The notes beneath the pieces were generated by a model. The model did no database searches, was not told where the DNA came from, and worked only from the letters and a program-made list of their open reading frames with translations. Position numbers and translations under genes: made by a program. Shown one piece after another: positions 1-6,837 of a stretch of 7,770 nucleotides of DNA. Each line of letters begins with the position of its first letter. The stretch's first letter is position 1. The DNA is from Fen731 sp964354265 (GTDB taxonomy: Bacteria; Actinomycetota; Humimicrobiia; Humimicrobiales; Humimicrobiaceae), in assembly GCA_964354265.1 (NCBI GenBank), contig CAYGYY010000087.1, positions 1 to 7,770 of the forward strand. Reading direction: 5' to 3'.

Positions 1-1
1 T

Positions 2-340
2 TTTGCAAACAATGAACCTGTTGCACAGGGTGCTTACAATGCACTGAAAGATGCCGGGCTTGAAGGCACTGTACCTATTATAGCAACTGGCGGCGGGCCT
101 ACCGGATTAAAGCAGTTTGAAGAAGGCATTATCGATGCAACTGTTGCATCACCAGTTTGTCTGCAGGGTTGTTGGTTGTTTAAGGCAATGTGGCTCTATG
201 TAACACAGGGTATAGAGCCCCCTGAAAAATTCATACCGCTGCCTAACATGGTAATTACACCAGACAATCTTGATGAGAATATTGCATGGCCTGCGTCTGA
301 TGAAAATATTGAATTAGTAGGTGGCTTGGATTCCTGGTAA
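2..340 (+). CDS. Sugar ABC transporter substrate-binding protein, 3' end (5'-truncated by window)
   Basis: This is the C-terminal 112 residues of a type-1 periplasmic sugar-binding protein (Peripla_BP_4, RbsB/LsrB-like). It would capture the sugar outside the membrane and deliver it to the permease encoded downstream. The frame starts at base 2 and runs open to TAA at 338-340. Visible family features are the FANNEPVAQGAYNALKDAG segment (in this family a hinge/ligand-contact strand followed by a helix), the ATGGGPTGLKQFEEG strand-turn, and the VASPVCLQG strand with the helix after it. The signal peptide and N-terminal lobe lie outside the window. Its position directly before a CUT2 ATPase and permease is the usual SBP-ATPase-permease order, which supports the call. 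The ligand cannot be deduced from this part. Certain as a class, uncertain for the substrate. Confidence 0.88.
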   Translation, partial: FANNEPVAQGAYNALKDAGLEGTVPIIATGGGPTGLKQFEEGIIDATVASPVCLQGCWLFKAMWLYVTQGIEPPEKFIPLPNMVITPDNLDENIAWPASDENIELVGGLDSW

Positions 341-388
341 ACCGTTTCCGGCCAAAATGTAGGTAAATTGTTCAGTAGCAATTGAATC

Positions 389-431
389 GTTTTGCGGTCT
401 TATGAGCCAAAGAGACATAAGACCGCAAAAC
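389..431 (+). promoter_or_regulatory. Perfect 16-bp inverted repeat (stem-loop) between binding-protein and ATPase genes
   Basis: Bases 389-404 and 416-431 are perfect reverse complements (16 bp, 7 G-C pairs) around an 11-base loop at 405-415. The stem begins 49 bases after the binding-protein stop codon. It is not a textbook intrinsic terminator: CATAAAAAAT follows it rather than a T-run, and its T-run sits on the 5' arm. In binding-protein-dependent operons a stem-loop at this point often protects the upstream binding-protein mRNA or attenuates read-through, giving more binding protein than membrane components. That role is inferred by analogy. A weak or bidirectional terminator is the alternative. 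Confidence 0.6.
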
Positions 432-476
432 ATAAAAAATCACAACCGTAATTATAAATTTTTATATGGATAGCAT

Positions 477-1991
477 ATGGAAAACAATTCATTAAAAAAC
501 GGCAAAATATTAGATGTAAAAAGCCTTTCCAAAGAATTTCCCGGCGTGAAGGCTCTTACGAATTTTAACTTCGATCTTTATAAGGGCGAAGTGCATGGTT
601 TAATAGGGGAAAATGGCGCCGGCAAATCAACATTTATAAAGTTACTGTCCGGAGCATTTCAGCCTGACAGCGGAGAAATGATTATAAGTGGCGAAAAACA
701 TAATTTTTTTACGCCCCACATAGCAAGAAGACTTGGAATCCAGACTGTTTACCAGGAAGATATACTTGTCCCTGGTATTACTGCTGCAGAAAATATTTTT
801 TTAGGCACTGAGCTGGTCCACAGTAAAAAATTCTTTATAAGCTATAAGACTTTGACTAATCAGGCAAATGAGCTTGCAGGTCAATTGGGCATAAGCCTTA
901 AGGTTGACGAGATATATGAAAGATTAAGCCCACCTGATCAGCAATTTGTTAAAATACTTAAAGCCCTGGCCCAAAAACCAAAAGTGCTCATTCTTGACGA
1001 ACCGACACAGGCTTTTAATATTAATGATATCGGGCTAGTAATACAGATGGTAAAAAGAATCTCAAAAGAAGGAGTAGGCGTTGTCTATATTGCCCATGAC
1101 CTGGATGAAATCATCGAAGTTGCCGACAGGGTAACGGTCCTGCGGGATGGAATACTTATAAAGACCCATGATAAATTCCTTGAAACTTTTAAATCCGACC
1201 TTCTTGCAAAAGAAATGATAGGGCGCCCTGTAGATCTTTTTTACAAGAAAAAAGAAAGCCCTGTAGGCGATTACGTTTTTGAAGTACGCGACCTTAAGCT
1301 TAAAGAATCTTCAAAGCCAATAAACTTTAAGGTTAGGCAGGGAGAAATACTTGGCATTGCCGGATTAAAAGGTATGGGGCGTTCAGAAATTGCGAGGGCG
1401 GTTTTTGGTGCTTACAGGAAGCATCAGGGAAAAGTTTTCTATAAAGGAAAAGACATTACTCCTGCAAACCCTATACAGGCAGTTAAATCAGGAATCGCAC
1501 TTCTTACTGAAAGTAAAAAAGTAGACGGCCTTTTCATGGGATTGCCGGTCGACCAGAATATTACTGTGGTCGGGCTTGATAAAATTGGAAAAATATTTTT
1601 AAGTTTAGGCAAAGAAAAAAAATTATGCAATGAATATGTAAAAAAATTAAATATAAAAACTCCGTCTTTAAATAAAGAAATAAGATTTTTAAGCGGCGGC
1701 AACCAGCAGAAGGCAGTTCTTGCAAAATGGCTTTTTAAAGGCGTTGATATACTGATTGTAGATGAGCCCACGCACGGCATCGATGTAAATGCAAAAACAG
1801 AAGTTTATGAGCTGTTTACAGAACTTGCTGCAAGCGGAAAGTCAATCATTATGATTTCTTCAGAAATGCCGGAGCTCATATCATTGAGTGACAGGATAAT
1901 CATAATACGCAATTATGAAATTTCAAAAGTGCTTGAGAAAAGTGAAATTAATGAAGAAAATATTTTATCAGGTTTTATGGGAGGAAATTAA
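477..1991 (+). CDS. Sugar ABC transporter ATP-binding protein, fused two-domain (RbsA/MglA-like, CUT2 family)
   Basis: This 504-aa cytoplasmic ATPase, the usual family length, powers sugar import with the permease that follows. NBD1 has a canonical Walker A (GENGAGKST, residues 44-52), Walker B LILDEP (171-176) and H-loop His207 (IAHDLDE), but its signature is degenerate (LSPPDQQ, 150-156). NBD2 has a degenerate Walker A without Lys (GLKGMGRSE, 296-304), an intact signature LSGGNQQ (405-411), Walker B ILIVDEP (425-431) and Ser in place of the H-loop His (ISSEMPE, 460-466). Such asymmetry is normal for RbsA/MglA proteins, though the Pro-Pro in the first signature is unusual. The ATG at 477 is the first possible start after an in-frame TAG at 471. 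Upstream there is only a weak GGA (468-470), unlike the strong sites of the other genes. Only 2 bp separate its stop from the permease start, so the two are co-transcribed. The name does not imply ribose as substrate. Confidence 0.93.
   Translation: MENNSLKNGKILDVKSLSKEFPGVKALTNFNFDLYKGEVHGLIGENGAGKSTFIKLLSGAFQPDSGEMIISGEKHNFFTPHIARRLGIQTVYQEDILVPGITAAENIFLGTELVHSKKFFISYKTLTNQANELAGQLGISLKVDEIYERLSPPDQQFVKILKALAQKPKVLILDEPTQAFNINDIGLVIQMVKRISKEGVGVVYIAHDLDEIIEVADRVTVLRDGILIKTHDKFLETFKSDLLAKEMIGRPVDLFYKKKESPVGDYVFEVRDLKLKESSKPINFKVRQGEILGIAGLKGMGRSEIARAVFGAYRKHQGKVFYKGKDITPANPIQAVKSGIALLTESKKVDGLFMGLPVDQNITVVGLDKIGKIFLSLGKEKKLCNEYVKKLNIKTPSLNKEIRFLSGGNQQKAVLAKWLFKGVDILIVDEPTHGIDVNAKTEVYELFTELAASGKSIIMISSEMPELISLSDRIIIIRNYEISKVLEKSEINEENILSGFMGGN
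1979..1985 (+). promoter_or_regulatory. Ribosome binding site for the GTG-started permease gene
   Basis: GGGAGGA lies inside the last codons of the ATPase gene, 8 bases before the GTG at 1994. Its strength and spacing support the GTG as the true start and indicate coupled translation with the upstream gene. Confidence 0.75.
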
Positions 1992-1993
1992 AG

Positions 1994-2983
1994 GTGTCAA
2001 ACTCTAAAGAAATCAAACAAAATGGGAATGGTCAAGCTGCTGCTTCAAAAAGACCGGGATTTTTAAACAACCAGATATTTTATCTCATTATAGTAATTAT
2101 TCTAATAGTAGTAATTGCCAGTATATTAAATCCAAAATTTTTAACCCTCAAAAACTTTTTAAATATCATGCAGCAGATTTCCATACTGGGTATCCTGACA
2201 ATGTGCATGTCTTTGCTAATGATATCCGGCCAGCTTGACATCTCGATAGGCAACATGTGCGGGCTTATTGCCATAGTTTTTGCAAGAATGATACTATCGG
2301 AGCAGAGCATTTTTTTAGGCGTAATCGTAGCTCTTGTTTTAGGCATAGTATTCGGGTTTATTAATGGCTTTATAATTGCTAAAAGTAAAGTTACTCCTCT
2401 AATTATTACATTAGGTATGGCCTATGTTTACCTGGGAATTGCTTTAATAGTCGGAGGCGGAAGACCCCAGGCTATTACTGGCCAGTTTCAATTCATCGGA
2501 CAATCAAAAATCGGGGGCATTGTTCCATTCGCTATAATAATGTATCTGGTAGTATTTGCCTTTGCATTTTTACTGCGGAAATACACAAAATACGGGAGAA
2601 GGCTTAATGCTATCGGAGGCAATCCTCTTGCTGCATATTTGTCCGGAATTAACGTTGATATGCATATAATATCAATTTACGCATTGTCAGGGCTAATAGT
2701 AGGTTTTACATCACTCATTCTTATATCAAGGTTGGGAATGGTCCAGGCAGATGTAGGTGCAAATTTTGCACTGCAGGCTCTTGCTGCTGCTATAATTGGC
2801 GGCATTACTTTTGAAGGTGGCAAGGGGAGCCTTGTTGGAGCATTTTTTGGAGTACTGCTTCTCGGTATATTAAATAATGCATTGAATATTATCGGGGTTT
2901 CTTCATTTACCCAGACTATAGTTTTAGGCGCAATTATCGTAATAGCTACAGTAATAAGCAATATCGGGCGGATGAGACGGTAG
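1994..2983 (+). CDS. Sugar ABC transporter permease (RbsC-like, BPD_transp_2)
   Basis: This is a 329-aa inner-membrane permease of the CUT2 (ribose/xylose/galactose-type) family, forming the translocation channel for the sugar. After a polar 25-residue cytoplasmic tail there are about eight to ten hydrophobic segments, roughly at residues 27-45, 60-78, 85-101, 105-129, 134-155, 175-195, 222-248, 262-300 and 304-322. Family motifs are GQLDISIG (79-86, compare G.IDLSVG), AIGGNPLAAYLSGI (206-219) and the glycine-rich loop GGITFEGGKGSLVG (269-282) followed by a GILNNALNIIG helix. The start is GTG with a strong ribosome binding site. Gene order and the 2-bp gap show that it pairs with the upstream ATPase. 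A single permease gene suggests a homodimeric channel, as in RbsC-type systems. The substrate is not deducible from this protein alone. Confidence 0.93.
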   Translation: MSNSKEIKQNGNGQAAASKRPGFLNNQIFYLIIVIILIVVIASILNPKFLTLKNFLNIMQQISILGILTMCMSLLMISGQLDISIGNMCGLIAIVFARMILSEQSIFLGVIVALVLGIVFGFINGFIIAKSKVTPLIITLGMAYVYLGIALIVGGGRPQAITGQFQFIGQSKIGGIVPFAIIMYLVVFAFAFLLRKYTKYGRRLNAIGGNPLAAYLSGINVDMHIISIYALSGLIVGFTSLILISRLGMVQADVGANFALQALAAAIIGGITFEGGKGSLVGAFFGVLLLGILNNALNIIGVSSFTQTIVLGAIIVIATVISNIGRMRR

Positions 2984-3014
2984 AAATTAATTATTATTAA
3001 TCTGTTGCTATCAT

Positions 3015-3051
3015 TTTATAAATTACTATAAGTATTGTTGATGAAAGGTTT
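3015..3051 (+). promoter_or_regulatory. Candidate regulatory block in the gap before the deacetylase gene (copy 1)
   Basis: The 73-bp gap before 3057 contains TTTATAAA (3015-3022), 12 bases, then TTGTTGATGAAAGGTTT (3035-3051). Nearly the same arrangement occurs before the last gene (6763-6800). The AAAGG at 3044-3048 is also the likely ribosome binding site for 3057 (8-base spacing). A weak sigma-70-like pair, TTGCTA (3005-3010) and TATAAG (3027-3032) with 16-bp spacing, overlaps it. The sharing is seen in the sequence; a regulatory function is inference. Confidence 0.3.
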
Positions 3052-3056
3052 TTGAA

Positions 3057-3758
3057 ATGAAAGTACTTGCGATAGGCGCACACCCGGATGATATAGAAAT
3101 CTTGTGTGCGGGAACGATGACAAAATTTACAAAGCTAGGCCATGAAGTATTTATCTGCCATGTTTGTGATGGAAGTAAGGGTAGCAAGACTCATACATCG
3201 GAAGAAATTGCTGCAATAAGAAGAAAAGAAGCTATTACTGCTGCCGGGCTTATAGGCGCTGTATCATTATCTGCAAATATTCCTGATGGCGAGCTGGTCG
3301 CAGACCTGGAGTCAAGGGTAAAGATAATCGATATTTTAAGGCAGACGGACCCTGACCTGGTAATTACGCATAGTCCTGATGATTATATGTCAGACCACAT
3401 TAATGTAAGCAAGCTTGTATTTGAAGCAACATATCTTGCAAATCTCGGTCTTTGGAAAACAGATTTCCCGCCTACAACCAAATTACCATATTTGTATTAT
3501 ATGGATACATTGGCCGGGTTGAATTTTATGCCTGATGAATATGTCGATATTACTGAAACTATAGATACCAAGATCGAGATGATGATGAAAATGCAATCCC
3601 AGCTCGGATGGTTAAAAGATATGCATAATAGTGATTCAGCTGAATTTATCAGGACGGTTGCACGGTTCAGGGGATTCCAGGCAGGTGTTGATTATGCTGA
3701 AGCATTTACCCAGAAAAGGATGTATCCACAGGGGCTTACAAAAAGAATATTGCCCTAA
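3057..3758 (+). CDS. PIG-L/LmbE family N-deacetylase
   Basis: This 233-aa protein of the PIG-L (LmbE-like) family has no signal peptide and is probably cytoplasmic. Characterised members (MshB, BshB, PIG-L, chitooligosaccharide deacetylases) use Zn2+ to remove the N-acetyl group from GlcNAc-containing compounds. The diagnostic AHPDD motif is at residues 8-12 after the first beta strand (His9 and Asp12 as metal ligands, Asp11 as the probable general base). The third metal-ligand region is SPDDYMSDHINVSKL, with His114 after Asp113. The Rossmann-like core and the C-terminal EAFTQKRMY segment (215-223) match BshB-type proteins. The length is typical and both ends look intact. The start has AAAGG 8 bases upstream. 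The gene lies between the importer and the sugar-modifying enzymes, so an imported N-acetylated sugar or glycoside, or an intermediate made from it, is the likely substrate. The exact substrate and acyl group are unknown. Confidence 0.87.
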   Translation: MKVLAIGAHPDDIEILCAGTMTKFTKLGHEVFICHVCDGSKGSKTHTSEEIAAIRRKEAITAAGLIGAVSLSANIPDGELVADLESRVKIIDILRQTDPDLVITHSPDDYMSDHINVSKLVFEATYLANLGLWKTDFPPTTKLPYLYYMDTLAGLNFMPDEYVDITETIDTKIEMMMKMQSQLGWLKDMHNSDSAEFIRTVARFRGFQAGVDYAEAFTQKRMYPQGLTKRILP

Positions 3759-3819
3759 AGTATATGGCATGAAAATATATAAAAGTAAAAAATATTTTAA
3801 AAATATAAAACGGGATCAA

Positions 3820-3847
3820 TTAACTACAGTACTTTAGAGTTTATGAT
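3820..3847 (+). promoter_or_regulatory. Weak sigma-70-like promoter candidate before the isomerase/epimerase gene
   Basis: TTAACT (3820-3825; 4 of 6 matches to TTGACA) and TATGAT (3842-3847; 5 of 6 to TATAAT) are 16 bp apart in the 124-bp gap between 3758 and 3883. In DNA this AT-rich such matches arise by chance, so the call is tentative. The rest of the gap is A/T-rich with no terminator-like GC hairpin. Confidence 0.22.
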
Positions 3848-3882
3848 ACTTATTTTTAAAAATTAATCAGAAAGGATAGAAA

Positions 3883-4686
3883 ATGAAAAAAGCAATTGGA
3901 GTGGTAACATCTACTTACCCGAACTATAGCGGAAAAGAGGCGATTGAGGGGATTGCCAAAGCAGGTTTTAAATATATAGAGCTTGCCAGCGCACCTTCTT
4001 ATTTTGAGCATGTTCCCAGACCTGAAATAAAAGTAACCAGGGAAATAGTAGATAGTGTCTTAAAAGACTGCAGTGACCATGGCCTTACGCTGCAATGTAT
4101 TGCCGGCCATACAAGGCTAATGAAAGAAGGTTGTGTTGAAAACTTTAAAAAAGTCCTGGATTTTGCAGAGCTTGCAGGTGTAAAGTTTGTCACTACAGAT
4201 ACCGGAGAAGTAAAAAATGCAGAAGATGAAAAGAAATTTTACAGTGATATACGGGAACTTGGTGACTATGCCAGTCAAAAAGATTTAACTATCTGCCTTG
4301 AAATGCATGGCGATTGGTGCAATACCGGTAAGATTGGCGCTGAAATAATAAAAAAAGCAAAGCATCCAAATGTAAAATTAAATTATGATACCAGTAATGT
4401 TACATTTTATGGGGGTGTAAGAGCAGAAGAAGACTTAAAATTTGCTCTTCCTTATATGGGATTTGTGCATTTGAAAGATACCGGAAGCGGAAAAGCAAAG
4501 GACTGGAATTTTCCTGCCCTTGGCGATGGTGTCCTGGATTTTAAGAAGATCTTTGACCTGCTTAAAGAATTTGATGGTCCTGGAAGTGTCGAAATTGAAT
4601 TTGATGGTAAAGAACGTTCCCTGGAAGAGATAAATGAAGCAGTAAAAAAATCTTTTGATTTCCTCAAAAATCATGAATGGATATAA
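3883..4686 (+). CDS. Sugar phosphate isomerase/epimerase family protein (xylose isomerase-like TIM barrel)
   Basis: This 267-aa cytoplasmic TIM-barrel protein belongs to the AP_endonuc_2 superfamily, which includes D-tagatose/D-psicose 3-epimerases, hydroxypyruvate isomerase and inosose dehydratase/isomerase. The expected metal and catalytic residues can be placed: Glu140 in CLEMHGDW, Asp169 in NYDTSN, His196 in FVHLKD and Glu237 in SVEIEFDG. The GDGVLDFKKIF segment (214-224) is the usual pre-final-strand motif. This supports a divalent-metal enolisation (isomerase, epimerase) or dehydratase reaction on a keto or aldo sugar. AGAAAGGA at 3869-3876 lies 6 bases before the ATG. The gene is followed within about 33 bp by a Gfo/Idh/MocA dehydrogenase. 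Such pairs are common in inositol and keto-glycoside degradation operons, where the dehydrogenase makes a ketone that the TIM barrel then processes. The specific substrate is unknown. Confidence 0.86.
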   Translation: MKKAIGVVTSTYPNYSGKEAIEGIAKAGFKYIELASAPSYFEHVPRPEIKVTREIVDSVLKDCSDHGLTLQCIAGHTRLMKEGCVENFKKVLDFAELAGVKFVTTDTGEVKNAEDEKKFYSDIRELGDYASQKDLTICLEMHGDWCNTGKIGAEIIKKAKHPNVKLNYDTSNVTFYGGVRAEEDLKFALPYMGFVHLKDTGSGKAKDWNFPALGDGVLDFKKIFDLLKEFDGPGSVEIEFDGKERSLEEINEAVKKSFDFLKNHEWI

Positions 4687-4708
4687 AATATATTTGCTTA
4701 AAGAAAAT

Positions 4709-4715
4709 AGGAGGT
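4709..4715 (+). promoter_or_regulatory. Ribosome binding site that decides the oxidoreductase start
   Basis: AGGAGGT is followed by tandem ATG codons at 4717 and 4720. The AGGAGG core ends 2 bases before the first ATG and 5 bases before the second, so spacing favours 4720. The resulting N-terminus (MVKVAIIGAG) is also the common one in this family. Confidence 0.7.
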
Positions 4716-4719
4716 AATG

Positions 4720-5736
4720 ATGGTAAAGGTTGCCATAATAGGGGCTGGTTTTATCGCACGAGCCCACGCCAGTGCCTATCAGCAGATAAAAAATGCTGAA
4801 ACCGTTGCAGTTGCTGATAAGGTAGAAGAGACAGGAAAGAAATTTGCACAGGATTACAATTCAAGGTATTTAAAGGATAGCGATGAGGTTTTTAAGGACA
4901 AAAATATAGATTTAATTGATATATGTGTTCCTACTTTTTTACATGAAGAAATGGTGCTAAAAGCAGCAGCAGCTAAAAAAAACATTTTTTGCGAAAAGCC
5001 GCTGACCCTCTCTTTGGAAGCAGCTGATAAAATGATAAAAGCTGTCAGGGACAATGGAGTTAGGGCTATGGTTGGACATGCGCTAAGATTCTGGCCCGAA
5101 TATGTGAAAGTTAAAGAATACATTGATAGCAATGTTTTAGGCAAACCACTACAGGCCTTTTGCCAGAGGCTTGCAGTTACTCCTGACTGGCATCAGGGCG
5201 ACTGGGGGGCGAGTGAAAAATTAGGAGGTGGAGCAGCTCTTGATCTTCATATCCACGACCTTGATTACTTGACATGGTTATTTGGAAAACCATCCATTGT
5301 AATGGCGCAGGGTATTTTTGACCCTGTAAAAAAAGAAAACGGCGGACTTGTCCATATAACAACAACAATAGAATTTGAGAACAAAGTTTCTGCATTTGCA
5401 GAAGGGGGATGGGAATTTAAGGGTGCATTCCCGTTTACTATGGCTTTGAGGATTTTATGCGAAAAGGGCACGATTGATTGGACTTTCAGGGCCGGAAAGA
5501 ATATTGAAGAAAGATCCCAGGTTGCAGAAATCAAGGTTTATAAAAATGATGGCTCAATAGAAATACTTGAACCTGAAAAAGTAGATGCTTTTTATGCTGA
5601 GCTTAATTATTTCGTCGATTGCATAGAAAACAATAAACCGGTAAAAATTGCTACTTTTGAAGATGGCAGGGCATCTCTGGAGCTTGCTCTTGCAGCAATA
5701 AAATCTGCAAAAACGCACAGTGTAGTTAGATTGTAA
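4720..5736 (+). CDS. Gfo/Idh/MocA family NAD(P)-dependent oxidoreductase
   Basis: This 338-aa cytoplasmic dehydrogenase oxidises a sugar or cyclitol hydroxyl, or reduces the ketone, with NAD(P). The N-terminal Rossmann fold opens with VAIIGAGFIARAH (dinucleotide loop GAGFIA at residues 8-13). The family EKP motif with the catalytic Lys93 is in FCEKPLTLSLEA, and the substrate-domain motif GGGAALDLHIHDLDY carries the usual Asp175 and His179. The C-terminal alpha/beta domain and the FEDGRASLELALAA helix complete a full-length protein of normal size. I chose ATG 4720 over the adjacent in-frame ATG 4717 because of the ribosome binding site spacing; 4717 would add one Met. It sits 33 bp after the TIM-barrel gene and 67 bp before the first NagB-like gene. 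Here it could make a keto-sugar for elimination, epimerisation or deamination. The position of oxidation on the sugar cannot be told from sequence. Confidence 0.9.
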   Translation: MVKVAIIGAGFIARAHASAYQQIKNAETVAVADKVEETGKKFAQDYNSRYLKDSDEVFKDKNIDLIDICVPTFLHEEMVLKAAAAKKNIFCEKPLTLSLEAADKMIKAVRDNGVRAMVGHALRFWPEYVKVKEYIDSNVLGKPLQAFCQRLAVTPDWHQGDWGASEKLGGGAALDLHIHDLDYLTWLFGKPSIVMAQGIFDPVKKENGGLVHITTTIEFENKVSAFAEGGWEFKGAFPFTMALRILCEKGTIDWTFRAGKNIEERSQVAEIKVYKNDGSIEILEPEKVDAFYAELNYFVDCIENNKPVKIATFEDGRASLELALAAIKSAKTHSVVRL

Positions 5737-5803
5737 CAGATTCGTCGAATTATTTTAATTTTAACATGTTTGTACAACTTTATACTGAAGAGGTGGTAGT
5801 TGG

Positions 5804-6739
5804 ATGGGGTCTTTTAAAGGGATTTTGACTCATCAGACAATTAGTTTAGAGGATTTTAATAGATTAATGACCATACCTGCTGATGAAATCAAAAATTGGG
5901 CTAATGTAGGATTAAAAATTGTTGAAAGCACCGGTATTCTATATCAGGTAATGGCAAGATCTATTGCAGATGTTATTATAAATAACAACACTAAAAACCG
6001 GAATACAAAGATAATACTGCCGGTTGGACCAACATCCCAATATGCCATCCTGGCTGCGATTATTAATAAGGAAAAGATTGTCCTGGAAAATACCTGGTTT
6101 TTCTTTATGGATGAATACCTTGACTGGGAAAGCAGGTGGGTTTCAGAAGACCATCCCATGAGTTTCAGGGGTTTTATGGACAAAAACTTGTTTAACCTGA
6201 TAGACAAATCCCTTGGTTTAAAAAAGGAACAGATTATTTTCCCTAATCCTGCAGATCTTGATTATAACGATAATAAAATCGGGGAACTTGGAGGTATCGA
6301 TACTTGTTTTGGAGGATTGGGCTATCACGGTCACATTGCTTTTAATGAGCCATATAATACATACTTTAGCAGAATGACTATCGAGCAATTCTTAAATTCC
6401 AGGACCAGGATTGTTGATTTGAATTCGGATACTTTTATAATAAACAGTCTTTCCAGTATTGGCGGAAACTGCTACGATCTTCCACCAAAAGCTGTAACCA
6501 TAGGGATGAAACCGATTATGGGGGCAAAAAAAATAGAGATATATTGCGGCAGCGGACATTTAAGATGGCAATTAGCAAGTCTTAGACTTGCCCTGATGCA
6601 TCCTCCAACGCTGGATAGACCCGGGACCCTCCTGCAACTTCATGATAATCCCAGGGAAAATGTTCTATTTGTTGCAGACAGGATTACGGCACAACCAATA
6701 GAGATAAAATTAATTAGCAAACCGGTTTTAAAGGTTTAA
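5804..6739 (+). CDS. Divergent glucosamine-6-phosphate deaminase (NagB-fold) homologue 1
   Basis: This 311-aa protein is longer than typical NagB (about 240-270 aa), with roughly 40 extra N-terminal residues. NagB landmarks in order are LPVGPTSQY (72-80, the phosphate loop position), FFMDEYLDW (100-108, Asp103 matching the base Asp72 of E. coli NagB), GGLGYHGHIAFNEP (170-183), SRTRIVDL (199-206) and AVTIGMKPIMGAKK (230-243). His177 and Glu182 match His143 and Glu148. However His175 stands at Asp141, Leu216 at the phosphate ligand Arg172, and His252 at Lys208 (alignment by eye). An isomerase or deaminase acting on an amino or keto sugar is likely; canonical GlcN-6-P deamination is doubtful. 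GAGGTGG (5790-5796) lies 7 bases before the ATG. A second, more divergent copy follows 98 bp downstream. Family assignment is firm and the reaction is open. Confidence 0.8.
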   Translation: MGSFKGILTHQTISLEDFNRLMTIPADEIKNWANVGLKIVESTGILYQVMARSIADVIINNNTKNRNTKIILPVGPTSQYAILAAIINKEKIVLENTWFFFMDEYLDWESRWVSEDHPMSFRGFMDKNLFNLIDKSLGLKKEQIIFPNPADLDYNDNKIGELGGIDTCFGGLGYHGHIAFNEPYNTYFSRMTIEQFLNSRTRIVDLNSDTFIINSLSSIGGNCYDLPPKAVTIGMKPIMGAKKIEIYCGSGHLRWQLASLRLALMHPPTLDRPGTLLQLHDNPRENVLFVADRITAQPIEIKLISKPVLKV

Positions 6740-6762
6740 CTATAAATGTATATTATTTGATA

Positions 6763-6800
6763 TTTATAAAAGTAATAATTATTTTGTTGATAAAAGATTT
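6763..6800 (+). promoter_or_regulatory. Candidate regulatory block in the gap before the last gene (copy 2)
   Basis: TTTATAAA (6763-6770), 13 bases, then TTGTTGATAAAAGATTT (6784-6800). The 17-mer differs from the one at 3035-3051 by two transitions. Here it ends 37 bases before the ATG and does not serve as the ribosome binding site, so translation does not explain the resemblance. A poor sigma-70-like pair, TTGATA (6757-6762) and TATTTT (6780-6785), overlaps it. No terminator hairpin is visible in this 98-bp gap. Confidence 0.3.
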
Positions 6801-6824
6801 AGTGAATTAATGAATTTTTTTGAC

Positions 6825-6831
6825 AGGGGGA
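6825..6831 (+). promoter_or_regulatory. Ribosome binding site that decides the start of the last gene
   Basis: AGGGGGA lies 6-7 bases before the ATG at 6838. An in-frame TTG at 6820 is upstream of this site and has no ribosome binding site of its own, so the ATG is the better start. Confidence 0.7.
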
Positions 6832-6837
6832 CATTCG

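Noticed and set aside
466..495. Nine-codon upstream reading frame (ATG 466 to TAA 495) overlapping the start of the ABC ATPase gene
   Set aside because: It has no ribosome binding site and no recognisable leader-peptide features, and so short a frame is expected by chance.
1439..1780. 113-aa reverse-strand open frame within the ATPase gene
   Set aside because: It is antisense to the conserved NBD2 coding sequence and shows no family features. The other reverse-strand frames in the window are the same kind of shadow.
3631..3837. 68-aa open frame overlapping the end of the deacetylase gene and running into the gap
   Set aside because: It is the +1 frame shadow of the deacetylase. The deacetylase C-terminus is complete in its own frame, so this is neither a frameshifted extension nor a separate gene.
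3755..3837. 8-bp inverted repeat CTAAAGTA (3755-3762) / TACTTTAG (3830-3837) bracketing the gap after the deacetylase gene
   Set aside because: A 67-base loop and only two G-C pairs make a stable structure unlikely, and such a repeat is easily found by chance in AT-rich DNA.
5740..5750. ATTCG-T-CGAAT inverted repeat after the oxidoreductase gene, followed by a T-rich stretch, as a possible terminator
   Set aside because: The single-base loop cannot form and leaves at most a three- to four-pair stem, too weak for an intrinsic terminator.
5763..5786. TTAACA (5761-5766) and TATACT (5781-5786) as a promoter for the first NagB-like gene
   Set aside because: The spacer is only 14 bp and a transcript start downstream would fall on the ribosome binding site at 5790-5796.
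6820..6837. TTG at 6820 as the start of the last gene
   Set aside because: The Shine-Dalgarno-like AGGGGGA lies inside this extension and is spaced for the ATG at 6838; the TTG has only T-rich sequence before it.
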